From Promethearchaeota archaeon (GTDB lineage Archaea > Asgardarchaeota > Lokiarchaeia > Sigyniarchaeales > SOKP01), in the NCBI GenBank assembly GCA_016839915.1, contig JAEOTH010000184.1, forward strand, positions 1-62,876: DNA of 62,876 bases, in the 5' to 3' direction. This document shows, piece after piece, positions 45,164 through 55,561 of this stretch (within the stretch, counting starts at the first letter, position 1; the number at the start of each line of letters is the position of its first letter). The position numbers and the translations under genes were made by a program. The notes beneath the pieces are model-generated. The model had not been told where the DNA came from and searched no databases. It worked only from the letters and a program-made list of their open reading frames with translations.

Positions 45164-48100
45164 TTATTTTTCAGATTTCTTCTTATCATCTGTTAGTCCT
45201 CTTTCTTCCAAAAGAGAATCTAAATCTATTTTTTCTTTCTCCTTTTCCTTTGGTTCTTCTTTCTTTTTGACTGGCTTTTTCACTGGCTGAGGTTTTTTAA
45301 GTTCAGCTACAGGAACATATTTGGCTCTACGTGGTCTCTTAGGGGCGGGTTCCTCAATTGGAGTTTCTATACGTTTTTTGGCTTTTCTACCGTAGATGAC
45401 TGCAATAATTAAAGCTAATACAATCATTGATATTACAATCAACATAAAATTTTGAACAATGTATTCAAAAATAGGAACTTCAAAAGCTATATACGTACCT
45501 TCTTCTGAGACAACTATACTTTCGTTTGTAATTATGTTTTGTGCTGTTATTGAAATTGATAGTATTATGCTTTTAACATTTTTAACTGAAACCTCAAGAA
45601 TTATTATACTGCTCTCTCCTGATGGGAACCAACTTAAAAGGATATGATCAATCTGGACAATTGAATATTCTTGATTTCGATTAAGTTCTATTGAGATATT
45701 AGTAATTCTTAAATTTGAATCTCCAAAATTGAATAATCTAATATTGAATGATGTCGTTCTCTGGCGTAAAATCAGAATTTCATTTGGAATAATTGATATT
45801 GAGAGATTATTGCTCTGATGAATAATATCAACCGTAACATTTTTTGAAACTCCATTAATAATATCACCATTCCAAAATAAACGAAGTAATAAATCTCCTT
45901 TAAAATTAATATTTTGAGTATCAATCAAAAATGTTGTAAACCCATTTAAATCCGTAAAATCTGAATCAATGTCAATCCACATACCTGAATCATAGTACTG
46001 ACAAGATATATTTCTATCCGATAGTTTATCTCCAAATTCAGTTGTTAAAATAGAACTAATATTAAAGATTTGCCCTTTTATGGGATTGCGGGGGAATACA
46101 GTAATGTTTGTAAACTTACTGTTGAGAGCTAAAGAGAATTCATCTGTAAATTGGTAATAGTTACTCACATAATTTTGATCAATAATATTAACAAGAAACA
46201 GAGTTTTGTTAGGAGAATATATACACTCATCTCTATTGAATTCGTATAAAATTGTCCTACTAGATGTTTCTTCTGCAACCCTTAAACCAAGAATATTACC
46301 TTCGAAATCAGTATTTGTTTCATTACTAAGTAATAAGATATCCGGATTTTCAAATACACCTACATTAACATCATCAACAAAAATAGTTATTAATGTTTTA
46401 GCACCACCTAATCTTATAGGCGCATTAACACCTTCCCATCCACTTGTAGCACTAATTAAATCGGGAATTGTTAGATCTATCTCAAATTCATTAGTATCAT
46501 CTGGATGACCAGAGAAATTTAAAATGCTACTGGTTGATGTCGTTTCTGCTATAATCCACTCATCATTCATAAATGACACAAGTTTTACATTAATCTTTAC
46601 ACTAAGAGGAATAAATGGATGTAAGTTTTGAAATGTAGTTTTAATATTAACAATTTCATTAGGATTTAAAATTTCTTCACTCTGTTTAAATGAAGTCAAC
46701 AACACTGGTAGTTCTTGATCTCCTATTACATAAGAATATTCTGCATTTATGTCAGTATAATCAATAGGATAATAATTAGGGAGAGATAATCCTGTTGTTT
46801 CATTAATTGAAGCAATCAACATTGTATAATTATTAAAAACCTTATTCTTGATTTCCCCATCAAGGACGTTACTTTTTAAGCTTGGATAATACTCACAATT
46901 ATATAATTCCAAATCATATGTATCGATGTAAATGATTATTTTCTTGCAACCAATCGCAGATCCATTAAACCAAAAGAATCCTAAATGGTACTCACCAAAA
47001 GTGGTAAGAACATCTGTGATTTCTAAGATGGTTTGATTATTAAAATCATAAATCAAAGATGAATCTTTAATAATTCCAAGAGAAGAATAGAGTTCTGCTG
47101 TTGGAAGCTTAGTACCATTTGGATAAAAGAGTGTAGCATTTGCATTCCCCCCCTTAGGCGCGTTTAAGTTCTGATCTTGTATACCGACACTGACAGACAT
47201 GTTATCTTCATACATAAAACCATTAGATTCCCACAAAATTCCTTTATAATTAATATAACTGTGTGTATGATGGATAAAATTATGAGATGTTAAATTGAGA
47301 ATATAAAAACCAGTTTGTGTTGCAAGATCACTCGGAATAATTATTTTATCTTTAGTCTGATCTTCAATTAAAGCAGTTTGTTTTGTTCCAGAAGGAAGAA
47401 TCTCTTGGCTATTTGGATGTGTTACATTATTAGCAACAAAATAATCAGGGAAGACGTACCAAAACTCAAAAAAATCCCATTTGTCGAAAGATGTATCATC
47501 TTTATCAAAATAATAATTAAATAACCATTCTGGATCGTTATTATAAGTTGCTTGATATGTAGTCGAGGCACTTTCAATCCAGTAAGCATTAACAGAATAT
47601 GATGATACATTGAATTTAAAACCGTTTATAATTAATTTATTCCATCTCAGATCCACTTGAAAAACATTAGTAATTTCTTCTTCAATCACAGTTAAAAAAC
47701 TATGGTTCCATTGACCTAAACCCCATGTTAAGTATGAGCTTTCATTAAAGGGGGCTACATCAATCTCTAAATTTTCTAATGGTAAATCTTGAATTCTTAG
47801 AGTTTGGTTGTTGTTCACAAAGAAATCTGATGGCATATAACCGCGTGTAACATTTAACTTAAAAGAACTTGCATCTAATTGACCAGATAAATATGGTAGA
47901 GTTGTAGCTTCTATTGTTTGTTTCGCATTTCTCCATTTATCTCCATCATCTCGAGTTGTTTTTAATTGATGCTCAGTTCGCCCATCGCCACCAAAATCAT
48001 ACCAAGGAAGTGTTACCAAACTATACACTTCTTTAGGATTATCAGATTTGATTACAATGAAGTAATTAAAAAGATCTAAATTAATGGTATTACCTATGTT

Positions 48101-49258
48101 AAATTCAAAATAGTTAAGACTATCTCCAGTATAAGATACTAAACGAGTATCAATCATTTCATTATCTTCTGGACCTAAACTAATACCTCTTAGATTATCA
48201 TCTGTTCTCACGACTGTTGCATTAGCTCTATATAAAGTAATATTCAATTGTGAGATTCCCGCTTCTACTAAATCAAGTGTTCTTATCCATGCATAAAAAC
48301 CATTAACTGTAGATTTCTTACCTTTTAAATCAAACTCTAACGCCACATATTCTTGATCAGTTATCGGGAGATCAAAGGCATATAAGGATCGCATATCATA
48401 TTCAAATAATTCAGCATTAAAGGGATTATGATCATATCTCTCAAAAATAAATTGAATTTCACACACATTTGATTGGTTAATGAAATTTAAATTTTCATTA
48501 ATTATTCTTCTTATTAAATTTTGACGATCTAAGCTACTATTTATGGGAAGAACAGAAATAATTTCTTTCCATGACGATTGATCGTTAATCCTTACTGTCA
48601 AGTTTGCATCAGTATAAATTCTAAATACTAATGAAGAAATCATTCCTAAAATGCTAGACCGATTGAATGCAACATTACCATAAGTCACTCCTAAATCATA
48701 GACTGAGCCTGTGAAATCGGCTGAAATAGTAAAATTTAACACACCTTCACTGGCAAGTACTTCAATATACGATCCATTATTATTATCTGTTAAACTGCCA
48801 AAATTCCAAGGTTCATTTGGAGTACCATTAGTAAAAGTAATCCCAGAAGCACCCGCATCATAATCAAAAGAGATAAAATCCTCCGCATAAAGAGCGTTAT
48901 TATCTTCAAGAATGTAATCTGTCGTAAAATTGTTTTGAAACTCAAACTCAAAATTCCCACGAGAAAGATACATATTTTCAGTTGTAAGTGCAGGAATTTC
49001 AAAATAATCTTCATTATCTAGCTTATTTTCAGATTGATTATTGACATAAACCCTAACATTTTGATTGTTACCAGAACCTGAAATAATATCATTCAAATCA
49101 GATGTTAGTGGAAATTCATCTAATACAACTTCATTATTAGATTTATTATCGTAATATACATTAAAATTATTTAAAATCTGTACATTAGATAAAAAAACTG
49201 TAATAACTAAAAGTGCAATAAAGAATATTCGTTTTATCTCTTTTTTTCGTCGAATCAA
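45164..49258 (-). CDS. Giant membrane-anchored surface protein
   Basis: A 1364-residue protein with an N-terminal hydrophobic signal (RIFFIALLVITVFLS) after a basic start. A very long outer region is rich in Asn, aromatic and beta-type residues with many N-glycosylation sequons and a few Ig-like segments near the end (FNISSILTTEFGDKLSDRN). One membrane helix follows near residue 1285. An inner tail of about 60 residues is basic then highly charged (PVKKPVKKKEEPKEKEKEK). The tail is unlike archaeosortase tails and would reach the cytosol. Function unknown; it may be an S-layer-like or adhesion protein. TTG start. Confidence 0.75.
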   Translation of the reverse strand: MIRRKKEIKRIFFIALLVITVFLSNVQILNNFNVYYDNKSNNEVVLDEFPLTSDLNDIISGSGNNQNVRVYVNNQSENKLDNEDYFEIPALTTENMYLSRGNFEFEFQNNFTTDYILEDNNALYAEDFISFDYDAGASGITFTNGTPNEPWNFGSLTDNNNGSYIEVLASEGVLNFTISADFTGSVYDLGVTYGNVAFNRSSILGMISSLVFRIYTDANLTVRINDQSSWKEIISVLPINSSLDRQNLIRRIINENLNFINQSNVCEIQFIFERYDHNPFNAELFEYDMRSLYAFDLPITDQEYVALEFDLKGKKSTVNGFYAWIRTLDLVEAGISQLNITLYRANATVVRTDDNLRGISLGPEDNEMIDTRLVSYTGDSLNYFEFNIGNTINLDLFNYFIVIKSDNPKEVYSLVTLPWYDFGGDGRTEHQLKTTRDDGDKWRNAKQTIEATTLPYLSGQLDASSFKLNVTRGYMPSDFFVNNNQTLRIQDLPLENLEIDVAPFNESSYLTWGLGQWNHSFLTVIEEEITNVFQVDLRWNKLIINGFKFNVSSYSVNAYWIESASTTYQATYNNDPEWLFNYYFDKDDTSFDKWDFFEFWYVFPDYFVANNVTHPNSQEILPSGTKQTALIEDQTKDKIIIPSDLATQTGFYILNLTSHNFIHHTHSYINYKGILWESNGFMYEDNMSVSVGIQDQNLNAPKGGNANATLFYPNGTKLPTAELYSSLGIIKDSSLIYDFNNQTILEITDVLTTFGEYHLGFFWFNGSAIGCKKIIIYIDTYDLELYNCEYYPSLKSNVLDGEIKNKVFNNYTMLIASINETTGLSLPNYYPIDYTDINAEYSYVIGDQELPVLLTSFKQSEEILNPNEIVNIKTTFQNLHPFIPLSVKINVKLVSFMNDEWIIAETTSTSSILNFSGHPDDTNEFEIDLTIPDLISATSGWEGVNAPIRLGGAKTLITIFVDDVNVGVFENPDILLLSNETNTDFEGNILGLRVAEETSSRTILYEFNRDECIYSPNKTLFLVNIIDQNYVSNYYQFTDEFSLALNSKFTNITVFPRNPIKGQIFNISSILTTEFGDKLSDRNISCQYYDSGMWIDIDSDFTDLNGFTTFLIDTQNINFKGDLLLRLFWNGDIINGVSKNVTVDIIHQSNNLSISIIPNEILILRQRTTSFNIRLFNFGDSNLRITNISIELNRNQEYSIVQIDHILLSWFPSGESSIIILEVSVKNVKSIILSISITAQNIITNESIVVSEEGTYIAFEVPIFEYIVQNFMLIVISMIVLALIIAVIYGRKAKKRIETPIEEPAPKRPRRAKYVPVAELKKPQPVKKPVKKKEEPKEKEKEKIDLDSLLEERGLTDDKKKSEK

Positions 49259-49422
49259 TAAAATTACCGTAATATCTAATTTTTGTTTATAAAATAATTT
49301 AAAAGTTAAAAGTTTTAATATTTTTAATATTTTTTAGTTGAATTTGCTATATAACAAAATATTTTAAATTCTCAATTTTATCTTAAATTGAAACAGCATT
49401 AATTTTTATAAAGGCAATCTAA

Positions 49423-50775
49423 ATGAGTGAAGATCGAATCTTAGAAGATATTGAACAAAATAAAGATAAATATTTAGATTTTTTTAGAGAAATAATTCAA
49501 GCGGAATCTTATAATCCTCCTGGGAATGAAAAAAATGTTGCTCTAATTATTGATAAATACCTAAAAGATTCTGATATAAAATCTGAAATTTTTCCTTTTG
49601 GAGATAACCGTGCTAACTTAATTGCTTACTTAAATGATAATTTTGATGGGAAAAAACTTCTCTATAATGGACATATGGATGTTGTACCCCCTGGAAATGA
49701 AGAAGAATGGAAATATCCCCCATTATCAGCTACTATAAAAAGAAAAAAATATCTTTATGGAAGAGGTACAACTGATATGAAAGGAGGTTTAGCAGCAATG
49801 GTTATAGCTTTAAAAATTCTAAAAAAATTAAATATTAAACTCTCCGGAAATATAATATTAAACGCAGTAGCAGATGAGGAAACGGGCGGTGAATATGGTA
49901 CTAAATGGTGTATTGATAATGTATTACACTCAATTAAACCTGATTTTGCGATTATTTCAGAACCAACAAGACTTAAACCCTTACCTCACGTCATAAGTAT
50001 AGGAGAAAGAGGGCGTCTTGTTGTTAAGATAATCACAAATGGTATTTCTACTCACTCTTCATGGCCGTTCATGGGAAAAAATGCAATCTATATGATGAGT
50101 GAAATAATTCATAACTTAGATCAAATAGATGAGTATATCCCAAAAATTAAACCGCCTTTATCATCAGAAGAAATAAAAAAATTAATGAGTGTAGCATTTC
50201 CAAGTTTAGAAGCTCTAGAAAAAATTATTGGCGAACAACCAATGCTAGACAGTGTTATAAAAGCCCTCACACAATTCACAAAAAGCTTGACAATTATCAA
50301 AGGAGGAATAAAAGATAATGTAGTACCCGATAAATGTGAAGCGGTTATAGATTTCAGATTATTACCAGGACAAGAGATAGATCCAATTATAAACTCATTA
50401 AAGAAATTAATTGAAGAAGATTTAGGATACACGTTAAAGACTAAACCAATAGGCGATCCAGAAGAAATTTTTGTATATATAGAGATTATTCAATATTCTG
50501 AACCCTCCTATTGGAACGATTGGGAAAAATCTACTATTCTAAAGAGTTTTTATGGAATAGTTGAAAAAGCATACAATAGAAAGCCATTTTACCTGCTATA
50601 TCCCGCAAGTGCTGATGCCTCCCATTTACGCAACAAGGGGTATTGTCCTGAAACAATTATGTTTGGGCCTGGAAGTGGAGCAAGTGCTCATTCAACTGAT
50701 GAATATATAGAAATAGAGGATTTTATCAATGCAATTAAAGTATATGCCCTATTCGCATATAATTATTTAAAATAA
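49423..50775 (+). CDS. M20 family metallopeptidase, ArgE/DapE-like
   Basis: A 450-residue zinc-dependent amidohydrolase/peptidase. Motifs in order: YNGHMDVVPPG near residue 82, GRGTTDMKGGLAAM near residue 113, ADEETGGEYGT near residue 150, ISEPT near residue 185 and ISIGERGRLVVKI, leading into a lid domain with ISTHSSWPF. The C-terminal half carries the last metal ligand region SGASAHSTDE. Relatives hydrolyse N-acyl amino acids or dipeptides (acetylornithine deacetylase, succinyl-diaminopimelate desuccinylase), but the exact substrate is not told by sequence. Confidence 0.88.
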   Translation: MSEDRILEDIEQNKDKYLDFFREIIQAESYNPPGNEKNVALIIDKYLKDSDIKSEIFPFGDNRANLIAYLNDNFDGKKLLYNGHMDVVPPGNEEEWKYPPLSATIKRKKYLYGRGTTDMKGGLAAMVIALKILKKLNIKLSGNIILNAVADEETGGEYGTKWCIDNVLHSIKPDFAIISEPTRLKPLPHVISIGERGRLVVKIITNGISTHSSWPFMGKNAIYMMSEIIHNLDQIDEYIPKIKPPLSSEEIKKLMSVAFPSLEALEKIIGEQPMLDSVIKALTQFTKSLTIIKGGIKDNVVPDKCEAVIDFRLLPGQEIDPIINSLKKLIEEDLGYTLKTKPIGDPEEIFVYIEIIQYSEPSYWNDWEKSTILKSFYGIVEKAYNRKPFYLLYPASADASHLRNKGYCPETIMFGPGSGASAHSTDEYIEIEDFINAIKVYALFAYNYLK

Positions 50776-50865
50776 AGAAATATCTAAAAAGAGATATAGA
50801 AATTTATAAGATTCTTCTACTATTATTTTATTAATTTTAATAAAGAAGTTAATTTTTTAGATAAT

Positions 50866-52047
50866 TTGCCTGAACAAAAAATTGAAGATACTGTTCTCCT
50901 TTTAGACGCTTCTAGGTCGATGTTGAGAAAAGATTTTAAACCAAGTAGGTTGGAGGTAGAATTACAGACCGCTAAGAATTTCATTCAATCAAAATTATCT
51001 ATTGATATGAAAGATCGAATCTCAATAATTTCTTTTGGGAATATAACAAAAAAATTGATAAATTTTGCATTTGAAGATGGTAAATTAATTGAATCATTAA
51101 AAAAAATTCAAATTTCAGGTCGAGGATTTTTACATGAAGGGATTGCGTTTGCATTGCAAATTCTCGTTGAAGAAATGCGAAAGTTAGGTGGAAAAACTGC
51201 TCGTATATTTATAATTACTGATAATAAATTTAGTAATGAAAATAGCAAATTACAAAAGATAATTGATATAGCAAAGGGCTTAGGTGTATTTATTGATGCT
51301 TTACAAATGGGAGGTAAACAAGATCACGGAGAACTCTCTCTAAAAAGAATAACTCAGTCTACAGGAGGAGATTTTGGATATTTTAATAATTCTAAATCAA
51401 TTATTAATGCGGGAAATGAGTTTGCTATAAAAAAGGAAGTTAAACAAACCGTCGATTACTTCTCTCCTGATAAAGATGATAAAATTGCACCTCTGATTAG
51501 TGAGATTGCTCTTCCATTAAGAAGACCTTCCTTATTAGATCTAAGGCTAATGATAAAAGGAACAGGAAAAAGTCAAGAGAAATGTCAAATTTGCCATTCT
51601 GTTAAAGCAGCTGTTACTGGATCTGATTTCTTTAGTGAGGGGCGGTATTGTCCTAGTTGTGATCGAGCAATGCATTTATCTTGTGCGGCAATGTGGGCTA
51701 AGAAAACGGAATATAAAGAAAATGTGTTCCGATGCCCATTTTGTTTTTTCTTATTAGAATTACCAAGAGCAGCATTAAATTTAGTTAAAGATAAAATAGA
51801 AGAACTTCCAGAAATAGAGATTGCTGAAGACAATGAGATTTTAGAAACTAAAGTAACATTAGTCCCTGATGATGATATTGATCAAATTGATGTATCATGT
51901 TCATTTTGTCATAGTATTTTTTTAGGTGATTTTAAGGTTTATAAATGTGAAAATTGTGGTTCATATTACCATGAACCTTGCTTTCAGAAGATGTATAAGG
52001 AACTGAATGCCTGTAGAAATTGTGGTGCAAAAATATTGGTACATTAA
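50866..52047 (+). CDS. VWA-domain protein with two C4HC3 zinc modules
   Basis: A 393-residue soluble protein. Residues 5-200 are a von Willebrand A domain with the metal-ion site DASRS near residue 14 and Thr/Asp positions in GFLHEGI and IITDNKF. Residues 245-310 contain CQIC, CPSC, HLSC and CPFC; residues 350-393 contain CSFC, CENC, HEPC and CRNC. Both have the Cys4-His-Cys3 order of PHD-like modules, with four residues between the second Cys pair and the His. VWA followed by zinc modules is the plan of eukaryotic TFIIH p44/Ssl1, which this resembles in outline only. TTG start. Confidence 0.72.
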   Translation: MPEQKIEDTVLLLDASRSMLRKDFKPSRLEVELQTAKNFIQSKLSIDMKDRISIISFGNITKKLINFAFEDGKLIESLKKIQISGRGFLHEGIAFALQILVEEMRKLGGKTARIFIITDNKFSNENSKLQKIIDIAKGLGVFIDALQMGGKQDHGELSLKRITQSTGGDFGYFNNSKSIINAGNEFAIKKEVKQTVDYFSPDKDDKIAPLISEIALPLRRPSLLDLRLMIKGTGKSQEKCQICHSVKAAVTGSDFFSEGRYCPSCDRAMHLSCAAMWAKKTEYKENVFRCPFCFFLLELPRAALNLVKDKIEELPEIEIAEDNEILETKVTLVPDDDIDQIDVSCSFCHSIFLGDFKVYKCENCGSYYHEPCFQKMYKELNACRNCGAKILVH

Positions 52048-52125
52048 TTAGTTATTAATTCTTATTTTGTTTAAATTATTTAAGTATCGCATTCTTTTTA
52101 TTAATAAATTTAAGATTAGAGGTCG

Positions 52126-54177
52126 ATTAAATTAGGAAATAAAAATAAGACTAAATGGATTATCACATCAGCATGGCCTTATGTAAATGCTACTCCACAT
52201 TTAGGCAATTTAATTGGAAGTACTTTATCAGCCGATATATTTGCACGGTTTTTGAGAATGAAAGGTGAAGAAGTAGTATTTGTCTCTGGATCCGATTCTC
52301 ATGGAACTCCCGTTTCAATAGAGGCAAAAAAATTAAACGTTTCTGCTGAAGATCTAGCATTTAAATATCATAAGATTATTAAAGATTTACATGAAAAGTG
52401 GCAGATTTCTTTTGATAATTATACGATAACTCATAATCCAACCCATATTGAATTTGTACAGAAAATGTATTTAGATATACAAAAAAATGGATACATAAAA
52501 GAAAAAGAGATTGAATCGTTCTATTGCCAAAATGATAATTTGTTTTTACCAGATAGATTTATAGAGGGAACATGTCCTCATTGTAATTTTGAAGATGCTA
52601 GAGGAGATCAATGTGATAACTGCCAGAAACTATTAACTCCTTTAGAACTAATTAATCCTAGATGTGCTGTGTGTGGAAATCCACCTATAATCAAAAAGAC
52701 AAATCATTGGTATTTAGATCTACCCAAATTACAGAACCGTTTGGCAAAATTAATTAATGAAAATGCAAATATCCCCGCAAATGCCCGACAGATGTGTTTA
52801 AATAGTATAGCAGAGGGTTTGCCTGAAAGAGCAATTACACGAGATCTAGAATGGGGAATTGCCGCACCATTCAAAGGTGCTAAAAATAAGACTATTTATG
52901 TATGGTTCGAGGCTGTATTAGGGTATGTAACTGCTGTAAAAGAATGGGCAGAAAAAATAATTAATGAACCAGATAAATTTGACTATTTTTGGAAAGATTT
53001 GAATACTAAAACAGTGTACTTTATTGGAAAAGATAATATTATCTTTCATTTGATTGTATTCCCTGGATTATTATTAGCTTACAATGATGACAAAGAAGAA
53101 GGTGAAAGACTCGTTTTACCTTATAATGTATCATCAACTGAATGGTTAATGTATGAAAATCAGAAATTTTCAAAATCAAGAGGAATTGGCATTTGGATTG
53201 ATGATGCTCTCAATTTAGCACCTTTAGATTACTGGAGGTTTAATTTAATCTATAATAGGCCTGAAAAAAGTGATACTTCATTTTTATGGTCTGAATTTGA
53301 TAATAATGTAAAATTGCTTAACGATGTCATAGGAAATTTCATTCATCGATCTTTAACTTTTATTTATAGACAATTTAATAGTTCAATACCAAAAAGAATT
53401 GAATTAGATGAGATAGATAAGAAATTTATATTAAAAATAAATAATATATCCACAAGTATCGGAAAGTTATTAGACAATTTTGAATTAAGAAAAGCTTTAC
53501 GAGAAATTGTAAATTTTGGAAGGGAAGGAAATGTCTATTTAAATGATAAAGCTCCTTGGCACTTAATCAAAAAGAATAAAGTTGCAGCAGGTCAAGTTTT
53601 TAATATATCTGCTCAAGCAGTATATGCACTAGCTATCTTGTTAGGACCATTTATTCCTAATACTACGAAAAAAATTTTAGATTATATCAATGTCGAAAAG
53701 CCATTAGACCAATTATCATGGGAGAGCATTAAAGATGGAGTTTTGAAAGAAGGACATAAAATAAAAGTCCCTAAACCACTCTTTCAAAAAATAGATATTG
53801 AAGAATTGGTTAAAGATTTAAATAATTTAAGAAAAATTAAGAAAGGTGAAAAGGATTTGGTATCATATGATGAATTTAAGAAGTTAGATATTCGAGTAGC
53901 TTTAGTTGAAAAGGTTGAAAAAGTTCCAAAAGCAGATAAACTATATAAACTCTCTATTGATTTAGGAACTGAAAAAAGAACCTTAGTTGCAGGTTTGGCT
54001 GAACACTATAAACCAGATGACTTACAAGGTAAAAAAATAGTGGTGTTAACTAATTTAGAACCAAGGAAACTTAGAGGAATTTTAAGTGAGGGGATGCTTC
54101 TTGCAGCTGTTGAAGGTGATAATGTATCAATTTTAATACCTGATAAAGACTTACCTCTTGGAGCAAAAATAGAATAA
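52126..54177 (+). CDS. metG: Methionyl-tRNA synthetase, apparent non-ATG start
   Basis: About 683 residues. It has the class I catalytic core with TSAWPYVNATPHLGN (the HIGH motif) at residues 15-28, the zinc region CPHCNFEDARGDQCDNC then CAVCGN, and the KMSKS-type loop KFSKSRG. The end is a tRNA-binding domain (DEFKKLDIRVALVEKVEKV onward). It charges tRNA-Met. The first TTG or ATG in frame lies at 52252-52258, after the HIGH motif, so the true start is upstream. From 52120 to 52252 there is no ATG, GTG or TTG, only ATT at 52126 or TTA at 52132 following AGAGGT. I use the ATT. Confidence 0.92.
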   Translation: MKLGNKNKTKWIITSAWPYVNATPHLGNLIGSTLSADIFARFLRMKGEEVVFVSGSDSHGTPVSIEAKKLNVSAEDLAFKYHKIIKDLHEKWQISFDNYTITHNPTHIEFVQKMYLDIQKNGYIKEKEIESFYCQNDNLFLPDRFIEGTCPHCNFEDARGDQCDNCQKLLTPLELINPRCAVCGNPPIIKKTNHWYLDLPKLQNRLAKLINENANIPANARQMCLNSIAEGLPERAITRDLEWGIAAPFKGAKNKTIYVWFEAVLGYVTAVKEWAEKIINEPDKFDYFWKDLNTKTVYFIGKDNIIFHLIVFPGLLLAYNDDKEEGERLVLPYNVSSTEWLMYENQKFSKSRGIGIWIDDALNLAPLDYWRFNLIYNRPEKSDTSFLWSEFDNNVKLLNDVIGNFIHRSLTFIYRQFNSSIPKRIELDEIDKKFILKINNISTSIGKLLDNFELRKALREIVNFGREGNVYLNDKAPWHLIKKNKVAAGQVFNISAQAVYALAILLGPFIPNTTKKILDYINVEKPLDQLSWESIKDGVLKEGHKIKVPKPLFQKIDIEELVKDLNNLRKIKKGEKDLVSYDEFKKLDIRVALVEKVEKVPKADKLYKLSIDLGTEKRTLVAGLAEHYKPDDLQGKKIVVLTNLEPRKLRGILSEGMLLAAVEGDNVSILIPDKDLPLGAKIE

Positions 54178-54178
54178 T

Positions 54179-55426
54179 TTACAGTTTTAATGAAAACAAT
54201 GGATTCAAACGAACTATGATATCTCCAAGATCTAATTGAAGCGTTTTAAGGACGACGTCACGTCCTCTATATTCAAATTGCAACTCACTAACATTTCTAA
54301 TTATTTTTAATCGACTAATATTTGATTTCAATGAAGTAACAAAATATCTCTGGTCTTTATATTCTAATACATCCAATACATCTTCTACATCATTAAAAGC
54401 ATACCCTCCTCCATGTGGAAGAATACAAGCGTTTTTTAATAAATCTAATAGTTCTAAATTTTTTGCTCTTTCTAAAAGATTTTGATTTTTCAGGGTAGTT
54501 TCCGAAAGATTCTTCTTTCCCTTAAATAAATAAGCAGCAATATCTGCTCTAAGTGTGGTAGGAAAAATCTCAGATTGAATTAGCTCACATTTGAGATCTG
54601 TACAATTACTTCCTAAATACATATTATTACAATCCTTAAGAAATTGATGCGGTTGATTACAAATAACTGTATACCCATAATCAAAAATATTATTAGCTAT
54701 TATCTCTCTTTTTATATTTGAAAATTCTAAAGCTTTTTTGTTGAATTCAAGATACTCCTTTACATCAGAATCTAACAATATATAATGTTTTCCTAATTTA
54801 GTAACTTCTTCTATAGCAATTTCTTTTAATGATTTTGATTTATCAATATATAACCCAATTCCACCAAATTTATCATCTCGCAACTCCGGACAACTTCCAT
54901 GAATAAGAAAAATATAAGGTGGAAGCTTAATATCAGATAAATTTTTTGTCTCAAAACAGTTTATGAAATGATTAGATATCCCATAATCCCAATCTATGAG
55001 GATATTATCATAATATAACTCTTCCGATTTTATGTTATCAATTTTTTTAATTAAAGAGTAGGGATCGGGTAATTCTTCTAGCCCTCCAACCAAGAGGCCA
55101 CAACAATTTGGTTTTGTGTTAAGAAAAATTATTCTATCATTTCCATTACCCCAATTTAATCTTCCCCCATATCCTAGACCTGAATTCCATCGAAATTTAT
55201 TTCTTGTGATTGTTTCGTCAGGAGAAGAAATAAAAGCTGCTTTTGGTTCAAACCCGTATTTTTCCTGAATTAATTGAAGCTGAGCTAAACCATATTTCAT
55301 GTTTGCTCTACATAATTTTGATGTTCCATCATTTAAACCGGTCGAAAAAATAAATTGACTTGCTCTATCTAATAAATTTGTTTTAGATAACTCTGATATT
55401 TTCTGCGATAGAATAGAAGACCTCAT
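54179..55426 (-). CDS. Unrecognised conserved-looking protein
   Basis: A 415-residue soluble protein. Possible functional residues sit in GLGYGGRLNWGNGND near residue 84, a Cys pair in TKPNCCGLLVGGLEEL near residue 107, FLIHGSCPELRDD near residue 173 and NACILPHGGGYAF near residue 341. The Gly/His/Cys-rich loops look like an enzyme active site, perhaps metal-binding. No signal peptide or membrane helix. It ends one base after the MetRS stop on the opposite strand and is divergent from the next operon. Not recognised by me. Confidence 0.6.
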   Translation of the reverse strand: MRSSILSQKISELSKTNLLDRASQFIFSTGLNDGTSKLCRANMKYGLAQLQLIQEKYGFEPKAAFISSPDETITRNKFRWNSGLGYGGRLNWGNGNDRIIFLNTKPNCCGLLVGGLEELPDPYSLIKKIDNIKSEELYYDNILIDWDYGISNHFINCFETKNLSDIKLPPYIFLIHGSCPELRDDKFGGIGLYIDKSKSLKEIAIEEVTKLGKHYILLDSDVKEYLEFNKKALEFSNIKREIIANNIFDYGYTVICNQPHQFLKDCNNMYLGSNCTDLKCELIQSEIFPTTLRADIAAYLFKGKKNLSETTLKNQNLLERAKNLELLDLLKNACILPHGGGYAFNDVEDVLDVLEYKDQRYFVTSLKSNISRLKIIRNVSELQFEYRGRDVVLKTLQLDLGDIIVRLNPLFSLKL

Positions 55427-55561
55427 TTTTTACTATCTACTGATATTTATTCTATATACTACCAAAAAATATATTGAAGGTATATATATATAAGATTAAT
55501 GATATTTCATTGAAACTCTTAGTTAAAAAGACTAGCTAAAATTGAAGAAAAAATAGTTACT

